From NCBI RefSeq assembly GCF_001612745.1, contig NZ_BDBA01000085.1, positions 1 to 39,932 on the forward strand: a DNA stretch of 39,932 nt. Reading direction: 5' to 3'. Each line of letters starts with the position of its first letter. Within the stretch, counting starts at the first letter, position 1. The stretch is from Nocardia amamiensis NBRC 102102 (lineage in GTDB: Bacteria > Actinomycetota > Actinomycetes > Mycobacteriales > Mycobacteriaceae). Positions 7,916 to 15,895 of this stretch are shown here, piece by piece. The notes under the pieces were generated by a model, which saw only the letters and a list, made by a program, of their open reading frames with translations, was not told the origin of the DNA and did not search any database. Made by a program: the position numbers and the translations under genes.

Positions 7916-8865
7916 GAGGGACTCCCGGTACGACTGGGGTTACCACACCATCCAGTTGTTTCCGAGAGTCCCGGTGCCAGTGTCGCTTACCTGTTCGTGC
8001 TTGTCGTGCCCGACCCACGGCGGGTCGCCGAAGTGCCCGTTCTACCCGTCCTCGTCGCTGACCGACACCGAGTGGGCGATCCTGGAGCCGTTGCTGCCGC
8101 CACCGGGCAACATCGGTGGCCGCGGTGGCCGGGGGGAGAAGTGGCCGCGGCGGGTGGTCTGCGATGCGATCTTCTACCTGTCGCGCGGCGGGATCGCGTG
8201 GGCGCAGCTGCCACACGATTTCCCGCCCGCGAAAACCGTGTACGACATCTACCGCAGATGGACGAAAGCCGGTGCGTGGCAACGCATCCATGATGTGCTG
8301 CGTGACCGTGCCCGGGTCCGCGCCGGGCGTAACGCGCAGCCGACGGCGGCGGTGATCGATTCGCAGACCGTCCGCGGTGCCGACACCGTCGCCGCGGGCA
8401 CGACCGGGTACGACGCGGGCAAGAAGATCAAGGGCCGCAAACGGCATATCGCCACCGACACCGGCGGGCTGCTGCTGGCCGTTGTGGTCACCGCCGCCTC
8501 GATTCAGGACCGCGACGCCGCGCACCGGCTGCTGGCCGCTGTCTCGGCCCGCTTCGCGACCATCACGCACGTGTTCGCCGACGGCGGCTACGCCGGGCGA
8601 CTGGTCACCTGGGCGAAATCCGTCCTCGCCCACACTATTCAGATCATCAAACGCGGCGACACCGCGACTGGGTTCACTGTGCTGCCCCGCCGCTGGGTGG
8701 TCGAACGCACATTCGGCTGGCTGGTCAAATACCGCCGATGCGTCCGCGATTACGACACCCACCCCGACCACCACGAAACCATGGTCTACATCGCCGCCAT
8801 CCACACCCTCACCCGACGGCTGGCCCGCACCAACAGGCCAGCCGACTGAGATCTCAGACGCCCTC
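7916..8865 (+). mobile_element. IS5-family insertion sequence, about 950 bp
   Basis: One transposase gene fills the element. Possible ends are GAGGG at 7916 and its complement CCCTC ending at 8865. The match beyond these five or six bases is poor (about 9 of 14 when one more base is taken on each side), and no clear target duplication was found, so the exact ends are approximate. Length and gene content fit the IS427-like group of IS5. Confidence 0.65.
7974..8849 (+). CDS. IS5-family DDE transposase (291 aa)
   Basis: The protein has the IS5/IS4-type layout: an N-terminal DUF4096-like segment (LTDTEWAILEPLLPP, then AIFYLSRGGIAWAQLP and VYDIYRRW), then the RNase-H-like catalytic core. Catalytic residues are the first Asp in AVIDSQTV, the second Asp in HVFADGGYAG, and Glu in WVVERTFGWL. 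The core is uninterrupted and full length, so the enzyme is probably active. The GTG at 7974 was chosen over the TTG at 7956; both lie just inside the left end. Confidence 0.85.
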   Translation: MPVSLTCSCLSCPTHGGSPKCPFYPSSSLTDTEWAILEPLLPPPGNIGGRGGRGEKWPRRVVCDAIFYLSRGGIAWAQLPHDFPPAKTVYDIYRRWTKAGAWQRIHDVLRDRARVRAGRNAQPTAAVIDSQTVRGADTVAAGTTGYDAGKKIKGRKRHIATDTGGLLLAVVVTAASIQDRDAAHRLLAAVSARFATITHVFADGGYAGRLVTWAKSVLAHTIQIIKRGDTATGFTVLPRRWVVERTFGWLVKYRRCVRDYDTHPDHHETMVYIAAIHTLTRRLARTNRPAD

Positions 8866-8931
8866 TGACTGATGCGGCCGATCGAACCGCGGGCGCTTCG
8901 AACCTCCGCGACTGCTCCAGCGCCGGAAGGC

Positions 8932-8958
8932 TGTCGAGAAATCGTTCGGTTCTCAACG
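8932..8958. other. Candidate res subsite I of the plasmid resolvase (left of the transposon)
   Basis: TGTCGAGAA (8932-8940), a 9-base spacer, and TTCTCAACG (8950-8958) form an imperfect 27-bp inverted repeat, the size of a serine-resolvase dimer site. The half-site TGTCGA-AA recurs on the other side of the transposon at 15971, ahead of the resolvase at 16042. Confidence 0.5.
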
Positions 8959-8960
8959 TG

Positions 8961-8978
8961 TGCAGCCGACTTCGGCAA
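8961..8978 (+). repeat. Transposon-end-like motif outside the transposon
   Basis: TGCAGCCGACTTCGGCAA closely resembles the right-end repeats of the transposon (TGCAGTCGACTTCGGACA at 15918-15935), yet lies 12 bases outside the left terminus and its target duplication. Confidence 0.6.
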
Positions 8979-8985
8979 TTCGAGG

Positions 8986-8990
8986 GAATC
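8986..8990. repeat. Left copy of 5-bp target duplication
   Basis: GAATC directly abuts the left terminal TGTC at 8991. The identical GAATC at 15942-15946 abuts the right terminus. Confidence 0.85.
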
Positions 8991-9015
8991 TGTCAACGTT
9001 CGAACTCCTCTGCAC
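8991..9015 (+). repeat. Left 25-bp terminal inverted repeat
   Basis: It begins TGTCAACGTTCG and ends CTCTGCAC, matching the complement of 15917-15941 at 18 of 25 positions, with TGTC, CGAA and CTGCAC conserved. Confidence 0.85.
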
Positions 9016-9041
9016 CATTGTCCTGGGGGTTCGGCTCTGTT

Positions 9042-9116
9042 TGCAGTGGACTTCGAACATCGGCGTGTCGCGAACTCGTCTGCACTACCGTGCTTTTCGT
9101 TCGAAGTCGTGTGCAC
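9042..9116 (+). repeat. Subterminal TniA-binding-type repeats, left end
   Basis: Three further copies of the end motif: TGCAGTGGACTTCGAACA (9042-9059, inverted relative to the terminus), TGTCGCGAACTCGTCTGCAC (9066-9085) and TTCGAAGTCGTGTGCAC (9100-9116), both in terminal orientation. The Tn5053 family has such ~19-bp internal repeats as transposase binding sites. The inverted middle copy is unusual. Confidence 0.75.
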
Positions 9117-9130
9117 GAGAGAGCATCGGT

Positions 9131-10792
9131 ATGTCCGACGATACGGCCAAGGCCGTGGACCGCGGTGTGGTCACCGCAGATGAGTCGCACTGGCAGTCGG
9201 CGGTGCACCGAGCGGAGGTGATCGGCCGCCTCGCGCACAACGATCGGGTGAGCGTTGCTGCCGCCGACGAAGCCGGAGCAGAGCTGGGCTTGAAACGTCG
9301 GCAGGTGTATGCGCTGGTGAAACGGTGGCGGGCCGGGGACGGCCTGGCCTCGGATCTGCTGCCGGGCACCTCGAGCGGCGGGCGCGGTGGTGAGCGACTG
9401 CCCGATGAGGTGGAGGCGATCGTCCGGAGGGTACTGCGGACGAGGTATCTGACGCGGCAGCGGCGTTCGGTGGCGGTGATCTGCCGCGAGATCACCCACG
9501 AGTGCCGGGCCAAGGGCCTGCGTCCGCCGTCACGGTCGGCGGTGGTGCGGCGGATCGGCCGGCTGGACCAGGCGAAGGTGGTCACTGCGCGGGAAGGTGT
9601 GGACGCGGCCCGGTCACGGCGGTCAGCGGGAGGTTTTGCGCCGTTGGTGGAAGGGCTGCTGCAGCGGGTGCAGATCGATCACACCCCGGCGGATGTGATC
9701 GTGGTCGACGAGCTGCACCGGTTGCCGATCGGCCGGCCGTATGTAACTGCGGCGATCGATGAGGCATCGAAATGCGTTCCGGGGCTGGTGGTTACTCTCG
9801 AAGCGCCGTCGGCGACGTCGGTGGGCCTGTGTTTGGCGCAGATGGCGGTCGACAAGCGGGCTTGGCTGGAGCGGCTGGAGGTGGAGGCGGTGTGGCCGAT
9901 GAGCGGCAAACCGGTCCAGCTGTATGTCGACAACGCGACGGAGTTCAAGAGCGAGGCCTTGCGCCGTGGCTGTGATCAGCACGGCATCACCGTGGACTAC
10001 CGACCGCTGGGTGCCCCGCACTACGGCGGCATCGTCGAACGTTTGGTGGGCACCATGATGCGGCTGACCCACGAGCTGCCGGGCACCACGTTCTCCAACC
10101 CGCGTGAGCGCGGCGACTATGACAGTGACGCGAAAGCCGTGCTCACGCTGACCGAATTGCAGCGGTGGATGGCGCTGGCGGTGGCCTGCTACCACGGCGA
10201 GCCGCACGACGGCCTGGGCGGTCGCACGCCGGCAGGGGTGTGGGCGGAGCTGGCCGCCGAGCAGGGAACCCCACCGACAGTGACCAACGAGACCGCTTTC
10301 CTGGTCGATTTCCTGCCGGTGGAGCGGCGGTCGCTGACCCGCAGCGGATTTCGGCTCGACCACGTCCAATACTATTGCGACGCTCTGAAGCCGCTGATCG
10401 CGCGGCGGGAGCTGCTCGGCAAGTTCGTGTTGCGCCGCGACCCGCGCGATATCTCCCGCATCTGGGCCCTGCATCCGGACACCGGTGAATACCTCGAAGT
10501 GCCGTACCGGACGTGGTCACGCCCGGCGATCAGCGTGTGGGAGCAAACCGCCGCGGTAGCGCGATTGCGGGAGCAGGGCCGGACCGAGGTCGACGAGAAC
10601 GCGCTGTTCGCGATGGTCGAGCAGATGCGCCACATCACCGACACCGCGACCGCGGCCAGCCGCAAGGCCCGCCGCGACGGGCAGCGCCGCCGGGACAACA
10701 CCCCACCCCGGCGGGGCGCGAATCCGGTTGTGCCGCCGCCACCCGACGATTCGCCGGCCGGGCCGGTGGAGCCGTTCGAGGTGATCGAGTAG
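9131..10792 (+). CDS. tniA: TniA transposase, DDE type (553 aa)
   Basis: TniA cuts and joins the transposon ends. An N-terminal helix-turn-helix region (about 20-110, with LKRRQVYALVKRWR) precedes an integrase-like catalytic core. The catalytic triad is visible: D183 in QIDHTPAD, D267 in LYVDNATEFKS and E303 in GGIVERLVGTM, giving DD35E spacing. The C-terminal part carries the Mu-transposase-like barrel (LDHVQYYCDALKPL) and a basic tail. Length is close to known TniA proteins (about 560 aa). The ATG at 9131 sits just inside the last left-end repeat. It overlaps tniB by one base, so the tni genes are co-translated. Confidence 0.95.
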   Translation: MSDDTAKAVDRGVVTADESHWQSAVHRAEVIGRLAHNDRVSVAAADEAGAELGLKRRQVYALVKRWRAGDGLASDLLPGTSSGGRGGERLPDEVEAIVRRVLRTRYLTRQRRSVAVICREITHECRAKGLRPPSRSAVVRRIGRLDQAKVVTAREGVDAARSRRSAGGFAPLVEGLLQRVQIDHTPADVIVVDELHRLPIGRPYVTAAIDEASKCVPGLVVTLEAPSATSVGLCLAQMAVDKRAWLERLEVEAVWPMSGKPVQLYVDNATEFKSEALRRGCDQHGITVDYRPLGAPHYGGIVERLVGTMMRLTHELPGTTFSNPRERGDYDSDAKAVLTLTELQRWMALAVACYHGEPHDGLGGRTPAGVWAELAAEQGTPPTVTNETAFLVDFLPVERRSLTRSGFRLDHVQYYCDALKPLIARRELLGKFVLRRDPRDISRIWALHPDTGEYLEVPYRTWSRPAISVWEQTAAVARLREQGRTEVDENALFAMVEQMRHITDTATAASRKARRDGQRRRDNTPPRRGANPVVPPPPDDSPAGPVEPFEVIE

Positions 10793-11703
10793 TGGTGAGC
10801 GGTGATCCGGATCTGGCGCATCTGCATCCGTCGGCGCGGGAGATCGCGATGCTGCCGGGCCCGCAGCGGTTGCGGTACGTGCGTGGGGACCGGTGGATCG
10901 GCTACACCCGCGCCACCGAAGCCTTGACCAGGCTGGAAACGCTGCTGGACACGCCCCGCAAGCAGCGGATGCCGAACCTGCTGATCGTCGGCCCGACGAA
11001 CAACGGCAAGTCGATGATCATCGAGAAGTTCTGCCGGACTCATCCGCCGGTGTCACATCCGGACCGTGAACAGATCGCGGTGCTGACGTTGCAGATGCCG
11101 TCGGAGCCGTCGGTGCCCCGGTTCTACACCGCGCTGCTGGCCGCCCTGGGTGCACCGATGCGAGCCCGCGCACCGCGATTGGCCGACCTCGAGCAGCTGG
11201 TACTGACCTTGCTGCGGGCGACCGGGGTGCGTGTGCTGGTGATCGATGAGCTGCACAACATCCTCGGCGGCCGCAACAGCGCGGTCCGGCGGGAGTTCCT
11301 GAACCTGTTGCGGTTCCTCGGCAACGAGCTGCGGATCCCGCTGGTCGGGGTCGGCACCAACGACGCCTATCTGGCGATCCGGTCGGACCCGCAACTCGAG
11401 AACCGGTTCGCCCCATTCCTGCTTCCGCGGTGGCAACCCGACGCGCAGGGGTGTGCGTTGCTGGCCAGCTTCGCCGCCGCGTTCCCGCTGCGCCGACCAT
11501 CGACGATCGCGACCGTGGAAATGGCCACCTACCTGCTGACCCGCAGCGAGGGCACCATTGGCGAGCTGACCGCGCTGCTGACCGATGCCGCGATCGCTGC
11601 CGTCGAGTCCGGGGAGGAAGCGATCAACCAGCGCGCGCTGGTGATGGCGTCGTATGCCGGGCCGACCGAACGCCGTCGGATGTTCGAACGCGAACTGGCG
11701 TGA
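10792..11703 (+). CDS. tniB: TniB AAA+ ATPase, transposition regulator (303 aa)
   Basis: TniB is the TnsC/MuB-like ATPase that binds target DNA and activates TniA. Walker A is GPTNNGKS (67-74) and Walker B is VLVIDE (D152, E153), followed by a sensor region with GTNDAYLAI. The start is one of two adjacent GTG codons (10792 or 10795); 10792 overlaps the tniA stop and is better spaced from a GAGG. The end overlaps tniQ by GTGA. Length and motif spacing are normal for the family. Confidence 0.94.
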   Translation: MVSGDPDLAHLHPSAREIAMLPGPQRLRYVRGDRWIGYTRATEALTRLETLLDTPRKQRMPNLLIVGPTNNGKSMIIEKFCRTHPPVSHPDREQIAVLTLQMPSEPSVPRFYTALLAALGAPMRARAPRLADLEQLVLTLLRATGVRVLVIDELHNILGGRNSAVRREFLNLLRFLGNELRIPLVGVGTNDAYLAIRSDPQLENRFAPFLLPRWQPDAQGCALLASFAAAFPLRRPSTIATVEMATYLLTRSEGTIGELTALLTDAAIAAVESGEEAINQRALVMASYAGPTERRRMFERELA

Positions 11704-13046
11704 CCGCGCCGCCCACACGATGGCCGCTGCATCCGCAACCGGACCCCTTGGAATCGCTGTCGTCCTGGCTGGGGCGACTGGCCGGGATCTACCGGATGCC
11801 GGTCGAACAACTGCTCGCCGCGCTCGTGCCCGAACTATCCCCGTACCTGATCGAGCACGACCGGTGGGAGGTCCCTGAACCGTTGGCGAAAGCGCTGGTC
11901 GAGCGGAGCGGGGTCGATCCCGGGCACCTGAAGACCATGACGTTGGGCGGGTGGACGCCGTGGTTGCTCGACAAATTCAGCGTGCGCGATTTCGAAGCGC
12001 AGGAAGTGTTCGACACTTACGTGCGTCAGAACTCGGTGCTGCTGCGCCCTGGCGAGGCCGGCCGCAACCACGTGACCGAGCGGCACTGGCGCGGGCCCTG
12101 GATGCCAGGCCCGGCATTCCGGCAGCGGCGCTGCCCGGTCTGCGCCACCGACCCCGCGCGGCCCCAGGCGCTGGCGTGGAAGCTGCCGCTGGTGACCGGG
12201 TGTGCCGAGCACGGGTGCCGCCTCATCGACGACCGCGATAAGCGGAAGCTTCTTCTTCCTGAACACGAACGCCCGCAACCGATCCCGGTTCCCGAACCGC
12301 TGGCGCGGCTGGATCGTCTCACCTACGAGGGCTTGGCCACCGGCCGGGTTCGCCTGCCCGGCCGCCCGGTCCACGTGGCCGTGTGGCTGCGCCTGCTGCG
12401 CAGCCTGCTCGACGAGGTCAGCCTGCTCGGCCGCCGCCAGCACACCAAGCAGCGCCTCGAACTGATCTGGCAGGCCACCGGCCGCGGACCGCGCGGCGGG
12501 CTGAGCACCTGGAAACCCTACGAACTGATGGATCCGCTGATGCAGGAAGCAATGCGTCACGCGGCTGCCGTCGCGCTCGACCTCGTCGCGGCACGGCGGA
12601 TCACCGCCGACGGCGAGTTCGCCTCGGCGCTGGCGACCCCACCGCACACCCCGGTGTACGAGGGCGACAGACCGACACCGTTGGTAACCGCCTGGAGGCA
12701 GGCGATCACCGAGGTGACCGCAGCGATCGACCGCGCCCGCATGGATCCGACCACCGCGCAGCAGCTGCTCGCGCTGGCGACCCTGTCGGTCCGGACGCTG
12801 GAGCACTTCGAGCGCGAACGCGACTTTCTCGTCGAACTCGGCATCCCCACCGACTTCCTGCCCACGACGACCGAGTACGCCACACGGCTGTGCCCGATGT
12901 GCGACAACGACGTCTACGCCGTGATCCGCAAGATGGACAAGCGACTGGATGACCTCCCGGTGTTCCTTCGCGGCCATGGCCCGTCGGTACGGGGTCGAGG
13001 GATCGAACCCGGCGGTCAAGACACATCCGTTGGTGTCGTCAAATGA
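11700..13046 (+). CDS. tniQ: TniQ target-selection protein (448 aa)
   Basis: TniQ links the target site to the TniA/TniB machinery and in the Tn5053 family is needed for transposition into res sites. The N-terminus (HPQPDPLESLSSWLGRLA) is the TniQ family signature. A zinc site is visible as C145-x2-C148 and C168-x2-H171-x-C173, with a further CPMC at 398-401. The GTG at 11700 overlaps the tniB stop (GTGA). The stop codon lies inside the first res subsite, so the gene and resolution site share bases. The C-terminal half has many helices and may include DNA-binding elements. Confidence 0.92.
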   Translation: MTAPPTRWPLHPQPDPLESLSSWLGRLAGIYRMPVEQLLAALVPELSPYLIEHDRWEVPEPLAKALVERSGVDPGHLKTMTLGGWTPWLLDKFSVRDFEAQEVFDTYVRQNSVLLRPGEAGRNHVTERHWRGPWMPGPAFRQRRCPVCATDPARPQALAWKLPLVTGCAEHGCRLIDDRDKRKLLLPEHERPQPIPVPEPLARLDRLTYEGLATGRVRLPGRPVHVAVWLRLLRSLLDEVSLLGRRQHTKQRLELIWQATGRGPRGGLSTWKPYELMDPLMQEAMRHAAAVALDLVAARRITADGEFASALATPPHTPVYEGDRPTPLVTAWRQAITEVTAAIDRARMDPTTAQQLLALATLSVRTLEHFERERDFLVELGIPTDFLPTTTEYATRLCPMCDNDVYAVIRKMDKRLDDLPVFLRGHGPSVRGRGIEPGGQDTSVGVVK

Positions 13047-13157
13047 CCCTTTGACGACATGCCCCTGGAGGCGGCTTCCGCGCCAGCCGGATCATGCGGT
13101 AACGACGCACCCGATCCAATGCGATCCGTTCCCGATTGACGACAGGGTTTGACGACA
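13034..13157. other. res: Transposon res site
   Basis: Subsite I is TGTCGTCAAA (13034-13043), a 6-base spacer, and the exact complement TTTGACGACA (13050-13059). Two more half-sites in direct orientation, TTGACGACA at 13136-13144 and TTTGACGACA at 13148-13157, sit 46 bases before the resolvase start. The clustering of one symmetrical crossover site and accessory half-sites is typical of serine-resolvase res regions between tniQ and tniR. Confidence 0.85.
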
Positions 13158-13203
13158 GATAGAACTGCGAACCGACACACCGGGCAACGGAAGGGACTCC
13201 GGA

Positions 13204-14121
13204 ATGGCCGAACTCGTCTACACCCGGGTATCGACCGACGAGCAGAGCACCGACCGCCAGACCCACCTGCTCGGCGAGGCCGGCTTGGTCGACGGCGTCG
13301 ACGGCGTGCGGGTGTTCGCCGACCCGGCCACCTCGTCCAAGATTCCCGCGCGGCAACGCGACGGGTTTCGTCGGCTGGCGGGATACGCGCGAGGCGGTGA
13401 CCGGCTGACGGTGTCCGAGCTGTATCGGCTGTGCCGCGACCTCGCCGACATCCTGGCCGTGCGCGACTGGTGCCAGCAGCACGGGGTGAAGCTGCGGGTG
13501 CTGTCCGGGGCGCTGTCGGGCATCACCGACCTGGCCGCGGGCGACGCGACCACCACCATGCTGGTCAACGTGCTGATCTCGGTCGGCCAGTTCCAGCGCG
13601 ACCTGCAAAACGAACTCACCCGCGAGGGCCTGGCCGCCGCCTGGGCACAAGGCGCCAGATCCGGCCGCCGCCCACAGATCGCCACGAACGGGGCGCTAGA
13701 GCAGGTCCGCCAGGAATACCTCGAAGGGGCGAGCATCGCCGCTCTGGCCCGCAGCCACCACGTAAGCCGGGTCGCCATCCGCACCGCCCTCGCCGACCTT
13801 CTACCCGGCCGCCCCGAACAACCCACACCCACCGATATCGACGAACCGCGCCCGATCCGAATCGAGCTGCCAGGCAAGATCGCCCGCCACCTCACCGGTT
13901 TCGTCGCCGACCTCGGTGACACCGAGCGCCACGCCCTGCAACACGGCCGGGAAATACGACGCGGCCAAGGCTACAGCCTGCGCGTCACCGCGCCGCCCCA
14001 CGTCCACCAGGCGCTACTGGCCGCCGCCGAAACAATCGGTAAAAGCTCATCGGCCGCCGATCGCAAGGCATACCGGATCTACCGGGACCGACTGCACAAC
14101 GCGACCACAAGACGATCATGA
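13204..14121 (+). CDS. tniR: TniR-like serine resolvase with C-terminal extension (305 aa)
   Basis: The resolvase acts on the res site just upstream to resolve cointegrates. The catalytic domain starts directly at VYTRVSTDEQ, with the nucleophile S10, and has the ELYRLCRDLADI and QFQRDLQNELTREGLAAA segments including the long E helix. A helix-turn-helix follows at about 165-195 (SIAALARSHHVSRVAIRTAL). Typical resolvases end here at about 200 residues. This one has about 105 more residues with a second basic, helical module (ADRKAYRIYRDRL), whose role is unknown. A GGAAGGGA ribosome binding site precedes the ATG. Confidence 0.9.
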   Translation: MAELVYTRVSTDEQSTDRQTHLLGEAGLVDGVDGVRVFADPATSSKIPARQRDGFRRLAGYARGGDRLTVSELYRLCRDLADILAVRDWCQQHGVKLRVLSGALSGITDLAAGDATTTMLVNVLISVGQFQRDLQNELTREGLAAAWAQGARSGRRPQIATNGALEQVRQEYLEGASIAALARSHHVSRVAIRTALADLLPGRPEQPTPTDIDEPRPIRIELPGKIARHLTGFVADLGDTERHALQHGREIRRGQGYSLRVTAPPHVHQALLAAAETIGKSSSAADRKAYRIYRDRLHNATTRRS

Positions 14122-14304
14122 GCGGGTGTCGGGGTGTTCTACCCCAAACGGGCGCATCGCTACGTTGTCTCGGATGGCCCGAAGCTGCAAGCCGTATTAT
14201 CAGGCACGGCGGGGGTGAGATCGAGGGCGGTTTGCGAAGTCTCTGGTCGTTGGAACACAGCTTGTGTCGTCGGCGCCGGTCCTGATCGGCTGGAGGAGTA
14301 GGAC
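14122..14304 (+). promoter_or_regulatory. Junction between tni genes and cargo, probable cargo promoter
   Basis: This 183-base gap separates the resolvase from the cargo. It includes TATTAT (14195-14200) as a possible -10 box, without a convincing -35, and a strong ribosome binding site (GGAGGAGTAGGA) just before the cargo ATG. Confidence 0.4.
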
Positions 14305-14829
14305 ATGAAAGACCCGGCATCGAATGTCGTCCAGCACGGCGACTGGTTGGTGCTGGTCGATCCGAGCTGGCAGGAAACCACACCAGAGGTGCTGCCCCCG
14401 CCCGAGGTGATCCTCGGCGGCTGGATGGTGGGCGAGGACGGCGTTCCGGGTCCCTTCGAACCCAATCCGAACTACCTCCCCGTCGATGACTGGTTGCCGA
14501 CCGATCCCCTCGATGCTGTGCTGAGACGGGTCGCAGCCGACGCCGATGTCGATGGCGGTGAAATCATCGCAGCGCTGCGTGACGCCGTGGTGGAGATCGG
14601 ATGCGACAGCCAGGACAACCTCCTGGTGGGGCCGGCTCCCGACGGAGTGCCGTGCGTCGCGGTTGCCACGGCCGCCGTGCACAAACATCGAGTCGAGGCC
14701 GAACGATGGTGGCCCGTGCTGGGCGCCACGCTGCCCGACATCGTGCCCGCCGGCGTGGACATCCTGCTCAATCCGGGCAGTCCCGCGCAGTTCCGGCTCC
14801 TCACCGACAGCCTGCGGCCAATCGGATAA
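14305..14829 (+). CDS. Type VII secretion system-associated protein (174 aa)
   Basis: Cargo gene of the transposon. The central PPPEVILGGWMV-EDG-PGPFEPNPNY segment, then a PTDPLDAVLRRVA helix and a conserved strand pair (NLLVGPAPDGVPCVAVATA), match the 'type VII secretion system-associated' proteins of Streptomyces and Nocardia, an SseB-like family found beside WXG100/ESX genes. Their exact role is not settled; chaperone, adaptor or immunity roles have been considered. It has an excellent ribosome binding site and its stop lies 77 bases before a toxin-like gene, which suggests a functional pair. No secretion apparatus gene is in the window. Confidence 0.75.
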   Translation: MKDPASNVVQHGDWLVLVDPSWQETTPEVLPPPEVILGGWMVGEDGVPGPFEPNPNYLPVDDWLPTDPLDAVLRRVAADADVDGGEIIAALRDAVVEIGCDSQDNLLVGPAPDGVPCVAVATAAVHKHRVEAERWWPVLGATLPDIVPAGVDILLNPGSPAQFRLLTDSLRPIG

Positions 14830-14906
14830 CAGCAACAGCCACGCCTCCCGCACGCGGGAACGGTGCACTTTCTCGCCTGCTATACCGCTTTAGGCTTGTA
14901 TCCCTG

Positions 14907-15872
14907 ATGCTTACTGCGGAATTGGCCCGGATGGCCGCACGGCTTCGCACAGCGGTCATCGATGCAGGTGGCGCGCTGCGCAGGACGGCGTCCGAATTCC
15001 CGAACGACATGCGCAAAGTAGTCGACAACCTCGTGACAGTCGATTCGAAAAGTGCGCCGAAGTTCGGTGCGCTCGATCCGGACACGCCCCGCTTCATGGG
15101 CGTGCACCCCGCGACGGGGGTGCCCCACACGTTCACGCCCGATCGAATCCGCAGCCAACCGATACACGACTTTTACGACGGGCGAGTTGTCGGAGCAAAT
15201 TTTCCGTCGCAACTCAGAGACAGCAAAAAACCGTTGAAAGTCAGCATGGACGGATTCGCGTCGACACGCAGCGAGTACTACCAGGTCGAAAGGACGCGAC
15301 GCTGGTGGCCACCGAAGGGGCTGCTGCCGCCCAAGCCGAAGTGGGCTCGCGGCAGGTCATGGCCCGCGCCATGGGCAACCCGAAATCCGGAGGATCTGCC
15401 CGGCGCACGGCCAGATGATCTGGTGCTCGCTCGGGCACACGCCGGAAAAAGCAAATATCAGATCCAGGTCAAAAAGAGAATCCCGTTCACGAAATGGGGC
15501 ATCTGGGTGCCCACGCACGTCGACGGAGAGACCTACGGGCGAATCCTCGCCTCCAACGAGCACTTCAAGCAGGCAGTCAAGGCGAACCCGACCGCCAAAC
15601 TGATTCAGTTTTCGTGTTCACCCGCCGGCGGCTCGGCCGCACGTGAGTCAGCCGAATCGTTGCATTCCGCCGGAATAGGCTTCGACGTGCACGCCACCGA
15701 GAACACCCATTTCACCACCTATGGAGGAGGCTCGGGATCTCTGGTGAAACAGCACGGCGACTTCATTCTCAGCCACGGTTCCGAGGTCGAACTCGACAAG
15801 GTAGGCCATCTTAAGAAATCGCCCTGGGTCGAATACAAGGCACCCAGACAACGTCCAGACACGCAAGACTGA
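14907..15872 (+). CDS. Toxin-like protein with caspase-type His/Cys module (321 aa)
   Basis: Second cargo gene. The N-terminal 45 residues form an amphipathic helical region as in small secretion-signal domains. The C-terminal domain (about 165-290) has ARAHAGKSKYQIQV, DGETYGRILA and LIQFSCSPAGGSAARESAESLHSAGIGFDV. This order, a His-Gly-type motif (H178) then a strand ending in a Ser-Cys-Ser motif (C237) and a helix, resembles the caspase-like (C80/CHAT-type) modules at the ends of bacterial polymorphic toxins. The next gene upstream is type VII secretion-associated, so a secreted effector is plausible. Activity and target are inferred only. The start is uncertain, as no clear ribosome binding site is seen. 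Confidence 0.6.
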   Translation: MLTAELARMAARLRTAVIDAGGALRRTASEFPNDMRKVVDNLVTVDSKSAPKFGALDPDTPRFMGVHPATGVPHTFTPDRIRSQPIHDFYDGRVVGANFPSQLRDSKKPLKVSMDGFASTRSEYYQVERTRRWWPPKGLLPPKPKWARGRSWPAPWATRNPEDLPGARPDDLVLARAHAGKSKYQIQVKKRIPFTKWGIWVPTHVDGETYGRILASNEHFKQAVKANPTAKLIQFSCSPAGGSAARESAESLHSAGIGFDVHATENTHFTTYGGGSGSLVKQHGDFILSHGSEVELDKVGHLKKSPWVEYKAPRQRPDTQD

Positions 15873-15895
15873 AGCAGCAAGACCTCCGTCCCGGT

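Noticed and set aside
9066..9085. TGTCGCGAACTCGTCTGCAC considered as the true left end of the transposon
   Set aside because: The 5 bases before it (CGGCG) do not match the right flank, and it is only 20 bp. The repeat at 8991-9015 is 25 bp like the right end and gives a perfect GAATC duplication.
7821..9116. 431-codon minus-strand frame over the IS
   Set aside because: Antisense of the intact IS5-type transposase; no ribosome binding site or family signal.
11835..13019. 394-codon minus-strand frame
   Set aside because: Antisense of tniQ, whose zinc motifs and gene overlaps establish the plus-strand gene.
14195..14200. TATTAT as a definite cargo promoter
   Set aside because: No -35 element at a suitable distance; kept only as a possibility in the intergenic note.
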